Source of the DNA: Micromonospora sonchi
Lineage (GTDB): Bacteria; Actinomycetota; Actinomycetes; Mycobacteriales; Micromonosporaceae
Reading direction: 5' to 3'
Assembly: GCF_014646235.1 (NCBI RefSeq)
Contig: NZ_BMNB01000024.1
Span: forward strand, 31,390-95,389
DNA: 64,000 bases
Position 1 is the first letter of the stretch; each line of letters opens with the position of its first letter. The notes beneath the pieces were generated by a model, which did no database searches, was not told the DNA's origin, and was given only the letters and a program-made list of their open reading frames with translations. Made by a program: the position numbers and the translations under genes. This document shows positions 42,078-51,748 of this stretch, one piece after another.

Positions 42078-42988
42078 TGGCCGTCTCCGTTGACGAGGCC
42101 GTGTCCGCAGGTCCGGTCCGGGATCAGACGCGCCCCACGCGCCGCCTGGGCGGCCGGGGCCGCTCCGTGCTGGAGATCGCGCTGCTGACCGTGCTGGCCG
42201 TCGTGATGCTCTTCCCGGTGCTGTGGATGATCGAGACGTCCATCAAGGAGAACCGGGACGTCTACGCCGTCCCGGCCGAGTTCTTCGGCTTCACGGTCAC
42301 GATGGAGCACTTCAAAGACGTGTTCGTCGCCCCCGGCGGCGGTCGCTCGGCCTTGTCCGTCGCGTTCCTCAACTCCGCGGTGGTCGCCGGGGTCTCCACG
42401 GTGCTGGCCACCGTGCTGGGGGTCCCGGCGGCCTGGGCCTACTCACGCTTTGCCGTGAAGGCCAGGAAGGACCAGCTGTTCTTCATCCTGTCCACCCGCT
42501 TCATGCCGCCCGTGGTGGTCGTGATCCCGATCTTCCTCATGTACCGCCAGGTCGGACTCATCGACAGCAAGCTCGGCCTGATCCTCATCTACACCGCGTA
42601 CAACCTTCCGTTCACGATCTGGATGATGAAGGGGTTCGTCGACGAGGTGCCCGCGGAGTACGAGGATGCCGCCATGCTCGACGGCTATACCCGGTTGCAG
42701 GCGTTTCGGCGACATACCCTTCCGCTGCTCGTGCCCGGCATCGCCGCGACGGCGGTCTTCGCACTCATCTTCTCGTGGAACGAGTTCGTGTTCGCCATCT
42801 TCCTCACCTCCAGCGACAGCGTGCGGACGGCCCCACCCGCCATCGCCGGCCTCATCGGCGGCACCACGACGGACTGGGGTCTCGTGGCCGCCGCCTCCGT
42901 GGTGTTCGCCCTACCGGTGCTCGTCTTCGCCTACCTGGTGCGCAAGCATCTCATCGCCGGGGTGACACTCGGGGCGGTGCGGCGCTGA
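42077..42988 (+). CDS. Sugar ABC importer permease (MalG/UgpE type)
   Basis: 303 residues, start sharing one base with the previous stop (TGATG). A hydrophilic N-terminus of about 35 residues precedes LEIALLTVLAVVMLFPVLWM. The EAA loop is EVPAEYEDAAMLDGYTRLQA (EDAAMLDG, about 193-212) followed by FRRHTLPLLVPG. Longer frames upstream are inside the previous gene. Confidence 0.92.
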   Translation: MAVSVDEAVSAGPVRDQTRPTRRLGGRGRSVLEIALLTVLAVVMLFPVLWMIETSIKENRDVYAVPAEFFGFTVTMEHFKDVFVAPGGGRSALSVAFLNSAVVAGVSTVLATVLGVPAAWAYSRFAVKARKDQLFFILSTRFMPPVVVVIPIFLMYRQVGLIDSKLGLILIYTAYNLPFTIWMMKGFVDEVPAEYEDAAMLDGYTRLQAFRRHTLPLLVPGIAATAVFALIFSWNEFVFAIFLTSSDSVRTAPPAIAGLIGGTTTDWGLVAAASVVFALPVLVFAYLVRKHLIAGVTLGAVRR

Positions 42989-44055
42989 TGGCGGGCATCG
43001 AGGTGATCGCCCTGCACAAGCGCTACCCGGACGGGACGGTCGCAGTCGAGCACGTGGATTTCTCCATCAAAGACGGCGAGCTGTTCGTGATGCTCGGTCC
43101 CTCGGGTTGCGGCAAGACGACCACGCTGCGCGCCATAGCCGGCCTGGAGAGGCAGACGACGGGCGACATCCGCATCGGCAACACGCTGGTCAACGACCTG
43201 CCGCCCGCCGAGCGCGACATCGCCATGGTGTTCCAGTTCTACGCTCTCTACCCGCATCTGAGAACCCGCGACAACCTGGCGTTCCCACTGCGGGCCGAAG
43301 GACTGCCCAAGCCGGAGGTGCACGAGCGGGTCGCCGAGGCCGCCCGGCTGATGCGGCTTGGTCCGCTCCTGGACCGGCGACCGCGCCAGCTGTCCGGCGG
43401 AGAGCAGCAGCGCGTCGCGCTTGCTCGCGCCCTGGTGCGACGACCGCGCGCATTCCTCATGGACGAACCTCTCACCAACCTGGACGCGGAGCTGAGGGCG
43501 GACATGCGCACGGAGATCAAGCACCTGCAGGGGGAACTGGGGGCGACGATGGTCTACGTCACCCACGACCAAGTCGAGGCGATGTCGCTCGGTCACAGAA
43601 TCGCCATCCTCAACAAGGGCCGCGTCGAGCAGACCGGCACGCCGCTGGAAGTCTACGACCGTCCGGCGAGTCTTTTCTGCGCCGCATTCATCGGCGCCCC
43701 GCCGATGAACCTGATCGAGGTGGAGGTGGCCGACGGGAAGCTGCGCAGTCAGGGCGGACTGGTCCTCACGCCACCGCCAGGCCTGCCGCGCGACCGTTGC
43801 CTGGTCGCCGGCGTCCGGCCGGAGGCGCTGGAAGTCACAGCACCAGGGGCGGAACGTTCGGTCCCGGCCCGGGTGGTCTCGGCGGAGTGGCTGGGCGACG
43901 AAATCATCTACGTGGTTGACCACGGCGGCCAGCGCGACGTACGGGTTCGGATGCCACCGACTGTCCGTTTCGCCGCTGACGCACCGGTCGGGCTGCGGCA
44001 CACCGGCGGGACCCCGGCGGTCTACGACGTGAGCACGGAAGAGTTGGTGGCCTGA
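42988..44055 (+). CDS. Sugar ABC importer ATPase 1 (MalK/UgpC type)
   Basis: 355 residues. Walker A MLGPSGCGKTTT (about 36-47), Q-loop VFQFYALYPHL (Phe where Asn/Ser is usual), signature LSGGEQQRVALARAL, Walker B FLMDEPLTNLD and H-loop MVYVTHDQVEAMS with the normal His. A C-terminal TOBE/OB regulatory domain follows (about 240-355, with LVAGVRPEALEV). It is followed at once by a second ATPase, so the transporter probably uses an ATPase heterodimer. Confidence 0.93.
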   Translation: MAGIEVIALHKRYPDGTVAVEHVDFSIKDGELFVMLGPSGCGKTTTLRAIAGLERQTTGDIRIGNTLVNDLPPAERDIAMVFQFYALYPHLRTRDNLAFPLRAEGLPKPEVHERVAEAARLMRLGPLLDRRPRQLSGGEQQRVALARALVRRPRAFLMDEPLTNLDAELRADMRTEIKHLQGELGATMVYVTHDQVEAMSLGHRIAILNKGRVEQTGTPLEVYDRPASLFCAAFIGAPPMNLIEVEVADGKLRSQGGLVLTPPPGLPRDRCLVAGVRPEALEVTAPGAERSVPARVVSAEWLGDEIIYVVDHGGQRDVRVRMPPTVRFAADAPVGLRHTGGTPAVYDVSTEELVA

Positions 44056-45131
44056 TGGGAACCGTGGCAGTGCACGGGCTGTGCAAGTCCTTCGGAAAAG
44101 TCCAGGCCCTGGACGGGGTGACGCTGGACGTGCCGGACGGCTCGTTCTTCGTCGTGCTCGGCCCCTCCGGGGCAGGCAAGACGACGACCCTGCGAGCGAT
44201 CGCCGGCCTTGAGAAGCTTGACGCCGGGTCGGTGCATCTGAACGGGAGGGACGCGACCGGTGACGCCCCGGCCACACGCGACCTGGCCATGGTCTTCCAG
44301 AGCTACGCCCTCTACCCGCGACACACGGCGTACGAGAATATCGCTTCGCCGCTGCGGGCACGCCGCTGCTCTCCGAGCGAGATCGCCGCTGCCGTAAAGC
44401 AGATGTCGAGCCTGCTGCACATCGAACGTCTGCTGCAGCGTCGTCCCGCGCAGTTGTCGGGCGGTGAGATGCAGCGTGTCGCCCTGGCCCGGGCGCTGGT
44501 CCGTCGCCCACGCGCGTTTCTCATGGACGAGCCGCTGACGAACCTCGACCTCAAGCTCCGCGTCGAGATGCGCACCGAGCTCACCCGCATCCACCGGAGC
44601 CTCGGAGCAACCTTCGTCTATGTGACCAACGACCAGGTCGAGGCCTTGTCCATGGCCGACCAGGTCGCGGTCCTCAAGGAGGGGAAGGTGCAACAGGTCG
44701 GAACGCCGACCGAGGTGTACGAGCGTCCAGCCAACCAGTGGGTCGCAGGATTCGTCGGGAGCCCGCCGATCAGCCTGCTCGCCTGCCACGCCGAGGGAGA
44801 TCGTTTGGTCGGTGCGGAAGGCTGGACGCTGCCGCGGCCCCGCTGGACCACGGCTGAGGACGGTCGTGCGTTGCTGCTGGGCCTGCGCGCGGAGGACCTG
44901 TCCGTCGAGCAGCGTGGAAACGCGTCGTTGTCGGGGGAGCTCTACGGGCTTGAGCCGCTCGGTGACCGAACGGTGGTCGACGTCCGAGTGGGGACGGAGA
45001 TCCTCAAGGTCAAGGCACGACCCACCGTCACCGGTACGCCGGGCGAGCGGCTGCTTGTCACGGTCGACCTGGACCGTGCGCACCTGTTCGATGCGGGCAC
45101 CGGGCTGTCGCTGGCCGAGGCTGGGCGGTAA
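44055..45131 (+). CDS. Sugar ABC importer ATPase 2, H-loop His replaced by Asn
   Basis: 358 residues. Walker A VLGPSGAGKTTT (about 35-46), Q-loop VFQSYALYPRH, signature LSGGEMQRVALARAL and Walker B FLMDEPLTNLDLK are intact. The H-loop reads FVYVTNDQVEALS, with Asn (codon AAC) where MalK-type ATPases have His. The TOBE domain follows (LLLGLRAEDLSVE). It overlaps ATPase 1 by one base. A heterodimer would have one normal and one changed hydrolysis site. Two-ATPase importers of the GlpS/GlpT kind are known for glycerol in rhizobia. Confidence 0.92.
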   Translation: MGTVAVHGLCKSFGKVQALDGVTLDVPDGSFFVVLGPSGAGKTTTLRAIAGLEKLDAGSVHLNGRDATGDAPATRDLAMVFQSYALYPRHTAYENIASPLRARRCSPSEIAAAVKQMSSLLHIERLLQRRPAQLSGGEMQRVALARALVRRPRAFLMDEPLTNLDLKLRVEMRTELTRIHRSLGATFVYVTNDQVEALSMADQVAVLKEGKVQQVGTPTEVYERPANQWVAGFVGSPPISLLACHAEGDRLVGAEGWTLPRPRWTTAEDGRALLLGLRAEDLSVEQRGNASLSGELYGLEPLGDRTVVDVRVGTEILKVKARPTVTGTPGERLLVTVDLDRAHLFDAGTGLSLAEAGR

Positions 45132-45406
45132 CCGCGCCGGGCGGCGACGGCAACATGCGCCCGCACGTGGCAATCGAGCCTCGGCGGACCGTCACCAGTG
45201 AGCACGGCCTGACGACGCTGAGACGGCCGTGGCCCGAGAAGGCGATCGGTGGCGCGGGGCGTCGCCCGGCAGACAGGGCCAAGGCCACATTCGACCCGCT
45301 CGGCAACCTCGCCCCGGACGAGGGCGGGTGACCCGTCCGGCTACGCGCACAGCGCGATCGCTGAGGCACGCCGGACAGCACCAAGAAGATCACAGGAGGC
45401 GACGCA
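45132..45406. other. 275 bp gap before the dehydrogenase genes
   Basis: There is no gene here. The only clear signal is the AGGAGG Shine-Dalgarno at its right end, 7 bases before the aldehyde dehydrogenase ATG. A separate promoter could be present but was not recognised. Confidence 0.4.
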
Positions 45407-46867
45407 ATGAGTGACCCGATGAACGTCCTGGCCCCCGAGCACCGGCGGCTCCGGATTGGCGACGCCTGGCGCGACGCCGCAAGCGGAGCCACCTTTGCCG
45501 TCGAGGACCCGGCCACCGGCAAGACCATCGCCGAGGTGGCGGACGCCGACGTCGTTGACGGGCTCGCCGCTCTGGACATGGCGAGCAAGGCAATGGCGGA
45601 GTGGGCGGCGACCCCGCCGCGGAAACGGTCAGAGTTGTTGACCGCGACGTACCGGGCACTGACCGAGCGATCCGAGGAGGTCGCCCGGCTGATCACGCTC
45701 GAGATGGGCAAGCCGCTCGCCGAGGCTCGGGGAGAGGTGGCCTACGGCGCCGAGTTCTTCCGTTGGTTCGCCGAGGAGGCGGTACGCGTCGAGGGGCGCT
45801 ACAGCACCGCTCCCGCAGGTGGATATCGCATCCTCACCGTGCCGAAGCCGGTCGGACCGTGCGTCTTCGTGACGCCCTGGAACTTTCCGTTGGCCATGGG
45901 TGCCCGCAAGATCGCTCCTGCGCTGGCCGCGGGCTGCACGACGATCACCAAGCCAGCAGCCCAGACGCCACTCACCATGCTGTTCCTGGCCCGCATCATG
46001 GAGGAGGTCGGCGTTCCCCCGGGCGTCGTCAACGTGGTGACCACCAAGCGGGCCGGCAAGGTCGTCTCAGCACTGCTGGCCGACAGTCGGACCCGCAAGC
46101 TTTCGTTCACCGGGTCGACCGAGGTCGGGCGCGTGCTGCTACGACAGGCTGCGGACAACGTGCTGCGCACCTCCATGGAACTGGGCGGCAACGCGGCCTT
46201 GATCGTGTGTGCCGACGCTGACCTGGACGTCGCGCTCGACGGTGCCATGGTGGCCAAGATGCGCAACATCGGGGAGTCCTGCATCGCGGCCAACCGGATC
46301 TACGTCGAGGAGCCGGTGCGCGAGGAGTTCACGGCGCGCTTCGCCGAGCGGATGGGAGCGCTTTCGGTGGGTCATGGTCTCGACGACGGCGTGGACGTCG
46401 GGGCGTTGATCGACGAGGCCTCGGTCGCCAAGATCGACGAGCTCGTCGCCGACGCGGTCGATCGCGGTGCCCGGGTCTTGGTGGGCGGCGAGCGTCCGGA
46501 TGGGCCGGGCCACTTCTACCCGCCCACGGTCCTCGTCGACGTGCCCGAAGATGCGCGGATGCTGGAGGCCGAGATCTTCGGCCCGGTGGCGCCGATCATC
46601 TCGTTCACGTCCGACGACGAGGTGCTGGCGAAGGCCAACGACACCGAGCACGGCCTGGTCGGATACATCTTCACCCGTGATCTGCAGCGGGCGCTCCGGT
46701 TCACCGAGGGGCTAGATACGGGGATGCTCGGCATCAACCGTGGTCTGATATCGGACCCGTCAGCTCCGTTCGGAGGCGTGAAGCAGTCCGGGATCGGCAG
46801 GGAGGGGTCGCACGAGGGCATCCTTGAGTACCTCGACCTCACCTACGCGGCGATCGACCTACCGTGA
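45407..46867 (+). CDS. NAD(P)-dependent aldehyde dehydrogenase (succinate-semialdehyde dehydrogenase-like)
   Basis: 486 residues. The Rossmann segment is FVTPWNFPLAMGARKIAPAL (about 149-168), then TKPAAQTPLTMLFLA, FTGSTEVGRVLLRQA (about 231-245), catalytic Glu in SMELGGNAALIV (about 257) and catalytic Cys in IGESCIAANRIYV (about 290). ESC followed by IAANR resembles GabD-type enzymes. It oxidises an aldehyde to the acid. With the alcohol dehydrogenase after it, a two-step alcohol to aldehyde to acid route for the imported compound is likely. Confidence 0.92.
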   Translation: MSDPMNVLAPEHRRLRIGDAWRDAASGATFAVEDPATGKTIAEVADADVVDGLAALDMASKAMAEWAATPPRKRSELLTATYRALTERSEEVARLITLEMGKPLAEARGEVAYGAEFFRWFAEEAVRVEGRYSTAPAGGYRILTVPKPVGPCVFVTPWNFPLAMGARKIAPALAAGCTTITKPAAQTPLTMLFLARIMEEVGVPPGVVNVVTTKRAGKVVSALLADSRTRKLSFTGSTEVGRVLLRQAADNVLRTSMELGGNAALIVCADADLDVALDGAMVAKMRNIGESCIAANRIYVEEPVREEFTARFAERMGALSVGHGLDDGVDVGALIDEASVAKIDELVADAVDRGARVLVGGERPDGPGHFYPPTVLVDVPEDARMLEAEIFGPVAPIISFTSDDEVLAKANDTEHGLVGYIFTRDLQRALRFTEGLDTGMLGINRGLISDPSAPFGGVKQSGIGREGSHEGILEYLDLTYAAIDLP

Positions 46868-47007
46868 CCGGCCTGCTGCTCCGGGCGCCCGCCGAGAATC
46901 ACCGCGCCCTGTGCACAGCGGCCAACCTCGCCGATGCCGTCCCGGTCTCGCAGGTGACCTGGACGTCCGCCCAGCAAATCGCCGCCGACGTTCCGGAGAG
47001 GCACTGA
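46864..47007 (+). CDS. 47-codon ORF coupling two dehydrogenase genes
   Basis: GTG overlaps the aldehyde dehydrogenase stop (GTGA) and its TGA stands one base before the alcohol dehydrogenase ATG. The peptide starts VTGLLLRAPAENHRALCTAA and ends IAADVPERH; no family recognised. It exactly fills the gap, which favours a translated coupling ORF or a small accessory protein, but it could be the end of a deleted gene. Confidence 0.4.
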   Translation: MTGLLLRAPAENHRALCTAANLADAVPVSQVTWTSAQQIAADVPERH

Positions 47008-47008
47008 C

Positions 47009-48241
47009 ATGCTTGAGACCGTCCGCGGACCACGCCAGCTGATAGTGGGCGAAGGGGTCGCGCAGAACATCCCACGAGTGGTGGCCGAGAGTGGCTCGCG
47101 AGTCCTCATCGTGACCGACCAGGTCGTTCTGGGGCAGCCGGGCGTGGCCGAGATCGTGGCCGCCGTGCGGGAGAAGGTCGAGGTCGTCGAGGTGTTCTCC
47201 GACGCGACTCCAGACGTGCCACTCGCCGATGTCGCCGTGGCCGTCTCGGTCGCCGCCGAGGTGGACGCCGACGTGATCCTCGCCATCGGGGGTGGCACGG
47301 TGATCGACCTCGCCAAAATCGTCGGCGTCATCCGCCGCCACGGTGGGACGCCGCGCGACTTCTACGGCGAGTCGAAAGTGCCGGGGCGAACGATTCCTCT
47401 CGTCGCGGTCCCGACGACGTCAGGCACCGGCTCCGAGCTCACACCCGTCTCGGTGATGACCGACCCGGACCGCGAGCTGAAGGTGGGGGTTTCCAGCGTC
47501 CACATCGTGCCCGACTTCGCCATTGTCGACCCCGAACTCACCTACACCTGCCCTGCGACCGTCACCGCCCACTCCGGCATCGACGCGTTTTGTCACGCAG
47601 TGGAGAGTTACACCGCGCGACCCCGGGCCCACGGACCGCGCGACCCGGTGGAGCAGGTGTTCCTCGGCCGCAACCCGATCACCGACCACTACGCGCTCCT
47701 GGCCGCGGAGCGGATCGCCCGTAGCTTGCGTCGTGCTGTCAGGGACGGCGGCGACACGGACGCACGCGCGGACATGTCCTATGGCTCCATGCTCGCCGGG
47801 CTCGCGTTTTCCCACGCGGGCAACGCGGCCCCGCACGCTCTCCAGTACCCCATCGGCGCGGCCACGCACACGCCGCACGGCCTGGGCGTCGGGCTGCTAC
47901 TGCCCTACGCGCTGGACGCGGCCAGGGATGCCATCGGCGACCGGTTGGCCATCCTCGCCGGGGTGTGCGGGCTCGACGTGACCGACGCCTCGGATGCCGA
48001 GGCCGCAGATACGTTCCTCACCTGGCTCGACGGGCTCCTTGCCGACATCGGCATCCCTCCCACCTTGGCGGACATCGGCGTGGCACGCGCCGACCTCCCG
48101 CGCTTCGCGGAGATGGCCAGTGGCGTCACCCGCTTGATCCAGAACCATCCAGGCCCGACCGACACCGCCAGCCTGACCGCGATCCTCGAAGCGGCCTGGA
48201 CCGGGGATCGGACCCGACACGACTCCGAGCAGAGACAGTGA
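47009..48241 (+). CDS. Iron-type (group III) alcohol dehydrogenase
   Basis: 410 residues. The NAD site is AIGGGTVIDLAKIVGVI (about 93-109), followed by PLVAVPTTSGTGSELTPVSV. Metal ligands are expected in DAFCHAVESY and HAGNAAPHALQYPIGAATHT then PHG (Asp and three His, about 190-290). Such enzymes oxidise diols, 4-hydroxybutyrate, lactaldehyde-type compounds or choline-like alcohols. It is last in the operon and starts one base after the small coupling ORF. Confidence 0.92.
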   Translation: MLETVRGPRQLIVGEGVAQNIPRVVAESGSRVLIVTDQVVLGQPGVAEIVAAVREKVEVVEVFSDATPDVPLADVAVAVSVAAEVDADVILAIGGGTVIDLAKIVGVIRRHGGTPRDFYGESKVPGRTIPLVAVPTTSGTGSELTPVSVMTDPDRELKVGVSSVHIVPDFAIVDPELTYTCPATVTAHSGIDAFCHAVESYTARPRAHGPRDPVEQVFLGRNPITDHYALLAAERIARSLRRAVRDGGDTDARADMSYGSMLAGLAFSHAGNAAPHALQYPIGAATHTPHGLGVGLLLPYALDAARDAIGDRLAILAGVCGLDVTDASDAEAADTFLTWLDGLLADIGIPPTLADIGVARADLPRFAEMASGVTRLIQNHPGPTDTASLTAILEAAWTGDRTRHDSEQRQ

Positions 48242-48319
48242 CCGGCCTTTCACATGACGCCGAGTTCCCTGCCCCACCCTGGGTGTCGGGATGCCCGGCT
48301 ACGCCATCGCACCAGCAGC

Positions 48320-49905
48320 ATGATCATCGTGTGTGACCACCGCGCCTGGTGCGGCACCGACCTGACCGGGCCGCTGCGCGCCTCCGGCTGGCGGGGACCG
48401 GCCGCCAACGCCGCATTGCACCGGCTCAACGAACTCGATGACGAGTTCGAGGTCGCGAGCCTGCAGACCCGCACCGCCGCCACCGTACTGCGGGAAGCCG
48501 CCGAGGAGTTCGAGGATCTGCAGCGCCGGTTGGAGTCCGCCGTGAGTGCCGCCCACTCACTGGGCCTGACCGTTGATGACAGCGGCCGAGTGTCCGCCCC
48601 ACCGATGCCCGCAGCGCACCGCAACGACCCGGACGCAGACGTCATCCAGCGCCGGGACGTGCAGAACGTCGCCATCTACACCGACCTCATCGCAAAGATC
48701 GTCGCCGAGGCCACCGAGACCGACCGCCAGATCACCCGAGGGTTGAGCGGGCTGAAGGCGAGCATTCCCGGACAGCGCCCGTACGAGTACAACAAGGCTC
48801 AGGAGGGCGCACAGGCCGCCGCTTCGGCACTGGGGCTCAGCGACGACGACATCCCGGCACCGGGCAGCGCACCGGTGGATGTCAACGCCTGGTGGCCCGG
48901 CTTGACCAATGACGAACGACAGATCTACCTCACCGCCTATCCCGACCGCCTCGGAGCCCTCGACGGGCTACCCACAATCGACCGTGACGCGGCCAACCAA
49001 CTGGCGTTGCGTGCCTTCATCGGCGACAACGTCAACCACTACCGAGATCAGAACAACCCACAGCACGCCACCGCCCTCATGCTGCTCGACAAACTGGAAG
49101 AAGCCGAGAACGCACCACCGCACAAACGCCTGTACCTGCTGTCGCTCGACCCGAGAGGGGACGGGAAAGCAGCCGTGGCCATCGGCAACCCGGACACCGC
49201 CCCCACACCGCCGTGCTCGTGCCCGGCGTCGGCACCGAACTCGACGGCATCCGCGGCCTACTCGGCCGCGCCAACGATCTACAGGACACCGCGCTCGAAA
49301 TCGCACCCACCCAGGGCGTCCCCGTCGTGGCGTGGCTGGGCTAGGACACCCCGTCAATGGGCACCGACATCGTCACCGCTCCCTTCGGCGGCAAGTCCGA
49401 AGCCGGCGCCCGCGCCCTCGACGGCTTCGTCGACGGACTCCGCGTCTCACACGACGGCACACCCGCTCACGTCACCGCGATCGGGCACAGCTACGGCTCG
49501 ACCGTCCTGGGCGAGGCCGCCAGCACCGGCGACGGCCTCGCCGTGGACGACATGATCGCCGTCGGCAGCCCCGGCATGCGCGCCGACAACGCCAACGAGT
49601 TCAACATCGACACCCGACACGTGTGGGCCGGCGCCACAGCCGACGACACCTGGGTCGCCCGACCCGAAGAGAACGCCAAATGGCTCATCGGCGTACCCAT
49701 CGTCGGCCCGGCCCTGGCCGACGGTGCCGTCGGCATCCACGGACCAGGACCCCACAACCCCGAGTTCGGTGCCAACGTCCTGCACGTCGACACCAGCGGC
49801 CACAGCGGATACTGGACCGAAGACAGCCAGGTGCTGCGCTCGCAAGGCGCGGTCATCGTCGGCGACTACGAGGGTGCCGTCCTCGAACACGGGAGAGCGC
49901 CATGA
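48320..49905 (+). pseudogene. WXG-like/DUF1023 alpha/beta-hydrolase, truncated, frameshifted and with a TAG stop
   Basis: A helical N-terminal part with a W-x-G turn (SGWRGPAANAALHRLNELDD) precedes ALQTRTAATVLREA-type helices. The hydrolase part continues to AAVAIGNPDTA near 49200, where the frame changes to HTAVLVPGVGTELDGIRGLL. In that frame WLG-stop-DTPSMGTD shows a TAG (49342-49344) where Tyr is usual. After it AIGHSYGSTVLGEAA carries the nucleophile Ser. The first part of the WXG helix hairpin is also missing. Related intact proteins are cell-envelope or secretion-linked hydrolases. Confidence 0.75.
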
Positions 49906-50447
49906 GACCCCACCAGCGGACGTCGTGGCACCACGTTGCCAGTGCCGCCGTTCTCGCCGCCGCACTGGCCCTGGCTGCCTGCACCGGCCGTGGCCCCGGC
50001 TCCGCGCAAGGAAAGGACGACCCGTTGCAGACCAAGGCCATTGCCGACGTGACCGCGCTGGCCCAGGACCGTTCCCAGGCCATCGCTGACATCGTCGGCA
50101 GCCCGTTGGGCAACTGGCGTACCAACACCTCGCCCTGCCTTGGCCAACGCGGTGAGATCGCCGACGACGGACGCTGGACGCTCAAGGGCTTCGCCGGACT
50201 ACCGGTCGCCCCAGCCGACCAGATCTCCACGCTGCATCAGGTCCGGGACATGTGACAGCAGCAAGGCTACGAGATCGCCGAGGACCGCATCTTCGCTAAC
50301 GGCACGCGAGGCGCCGTGTCCATGCGTGACCCCGCCACGGCGGTCACCATCAGCCTCATGACCATTTCGAGCAAGGACCGCATCGCGTTGCTCCTGGCAA
50401 CAGACTGCTACATGCCCGCACCGGGAGAAGACCCCGCGAACCTCTGA
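49902..50447 (+). pseudogene. Small lipoprotein gene interrupted by a TGA codon
   Basis: It starts ATG overlapping the hydrolase stop (ATGA). The signal peptide SAAVLAAALALAACT has lipobox LAAC. Reading is open to TGA at 50253-50255 (QVRDM-stop-QQQGYEIAEDR), then stays open in the same frame for 63 more codons to a final TGA at 50445. The interrupted place would suit TGG (Trp). Like the gene before it, it has a single late inactivating change, so the pair decayed together. Confidence 0.7.
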
Positions 50448-50593
50448 CGGACTGTAGTGGTAGTTGGTGTCGAGCAGGTGATCGTAGTAGGAGAACTCTG
50501 TCGCTCACCTGCCGATGTGGGTGGCGGTGGCTCGGCGCCGCAGTCGGCAAACTGCGAGAACACGGTCGATGTCGGCTCGCCGAGAATTCAGCC

Positions 50594-51523
50594 ATGACTG
50601 CCACGGAGCGCGCCGGCCTGGATATTGTCCCGTCGACAGCGCCGACACGGCGGGGTCGGGTGATCCTGATCGCCGTCGGAGTCGGCGTACTGCTGTCAGT
50701 GCTGTGGTCTTACAAGTTCGTCGATCACACCATCGGCGATTCGATGGCCAACGCCCTCCTCGGCCGGGACGCGAAGGCGACCGCGATCAGCGGTACCGTC
50801 GCCGCCCTGGTCTTCGCGTTCGTCTCGGGTCTGGCCGGTACCTTCACCGCCTGCAACATCGCCATGGCCGCGTCGATCGGACCGATGAGCCAGGCGAACG
50901 CAGGTGCGGCGGCCCGCGCCGGGCTGCGTAGCCTGGTGCGGCCGGTCGGCTGGCTGACCCTCGGAATGGTGGCGGTCTCCGCCAGCTACGGGTTCATCGG
51001 CGTGCTGCTCGGTGAGCGGCTGCCGCAGCTGTCCACCGCCACCGTCGGGGCGCTCCCGGTCCGCCTGATCCAGTCGATGATCGTGTTCGGAGTGATCGGG
51101 CTGGCTTTCGTCTACCTCGGCCTGGCCTCCCTCAGCGTAGTGCGGGACCCCTTCGCGCACCGGCCGGTGGCTCGGGTGGTGGTGCTCGGCGCACTGGTCG
51201 GTGGCTTCCTGATCGGCCGGCCGTACCCGCTGTTCAACAAGCTGTTCCACTGGGCGGTGGAGAACGGAAATCCGTGGTACGGCGCAGGGGCCTTTGTCCT
51301 TCAGTCACTCGGCAACATCGCCATCGTCGTGCTCCTGTTCGTCCTGCTCGTGCTGGTCACACGGGGCGGTTTCATCCGTCTTCTGGCGGCCAGCCCGGCC
51401 CGCACCGCGGCGTTGACCGGCGGGATGCTGATCGCGCTGGGCGTGTTCCTGGTCGTCTACTGGAACGTGCGCCTGCCGGCGATGTTCGACTATGGCTGGT
51501 TCCCCACGATGCCCTACAACTAG
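50594..51523 (+). CDS. Polytopic membrane protein, possibly DsbD/CcdA-like
   Basis: 309 residues with about seven hydrophobic segments, for example VILIAVGVGVLLSVLWSYKF, FAFVSGLAGTFTACNIAMAA and IVVLLFVLLVLVTRGGFI. The segment SGLAGTFTACNIAMAASIGP, with a Cys and Pro, recalls the first helix of CcdA/DsbD-type thiol transporters, but a second matching Cys is not seen, so the call is weak. No neighbour in the same operon. AGAAT six bases before the ATG might be a leaderless -10 box. Confidence 0.6.
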   Translation: MTATERAGLDIVPSTAPTRRGRVILIAVGVGVLLSVLWSYKFVDHTIGDSMANALLGRDAKATAISGTVAALVFAFVSGLAGTFTACNIAMAASIGPMSQANAGAAARAGLRSLVRPVGWLTLGMVAVSASYGFIGVLLGERLPQLSTATVGALPVRLIQSMIVFGVIGLAFVYLGLASLSVVRDPFAHRPVARVVVLGALVGGFLIGRPYPLFNKLFHWAVENGNPWYGAGAFVLQSLGNIAIVVLLFVLLVLVTRGGFIRLLAASPARTAALTGGMLIALGVFLVVYWNVRLPAMFDYGWFPTMPYN

Positions 51524-51748
51524 CGAACGCCGACGGATACCCGCGATCGAGCGAGAGCTGATGCCTGGGCCACCACCTGCCGACGCTCAGCAGGCGGGAA
51601 CCCGGGCCCGCAGCCATCGGGTGAGCGCGCGCGACGGCAGATGCCGGTCGTCCAGACGGGGAGCCCGGGCTGCTCCACTTGACGAGATCGGCGGTCCGCA
51701 ACGATCGGCCGATCAGCGTGCCGGCGGCACAGAAAGGAAGGTCTGCTC

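Noticed and set aside
48254..49555. A single 433-residue protein from this frame
   Set aside because: After about 49200 it turns into a Pro/Ser/Thr-rich shadow while family similarity continues in another frame, so it is a frameshifted pseudogene.
49342..50255. Recoding of the TAG and TGA codons (pyrrolysine or selenocysteine)
   Set aside because: The expected residues are Tyr and Trp, no recoding hairpin is evident, and the first gene also has a frame change, so ordinary decay is simpler.
50448..50593. Possible transposase tail in the gap after the lipoprotein pseudogene
   Set aside because: No frame gives a transposase motif, and no terminal inverted repeats or target duplication were seen.
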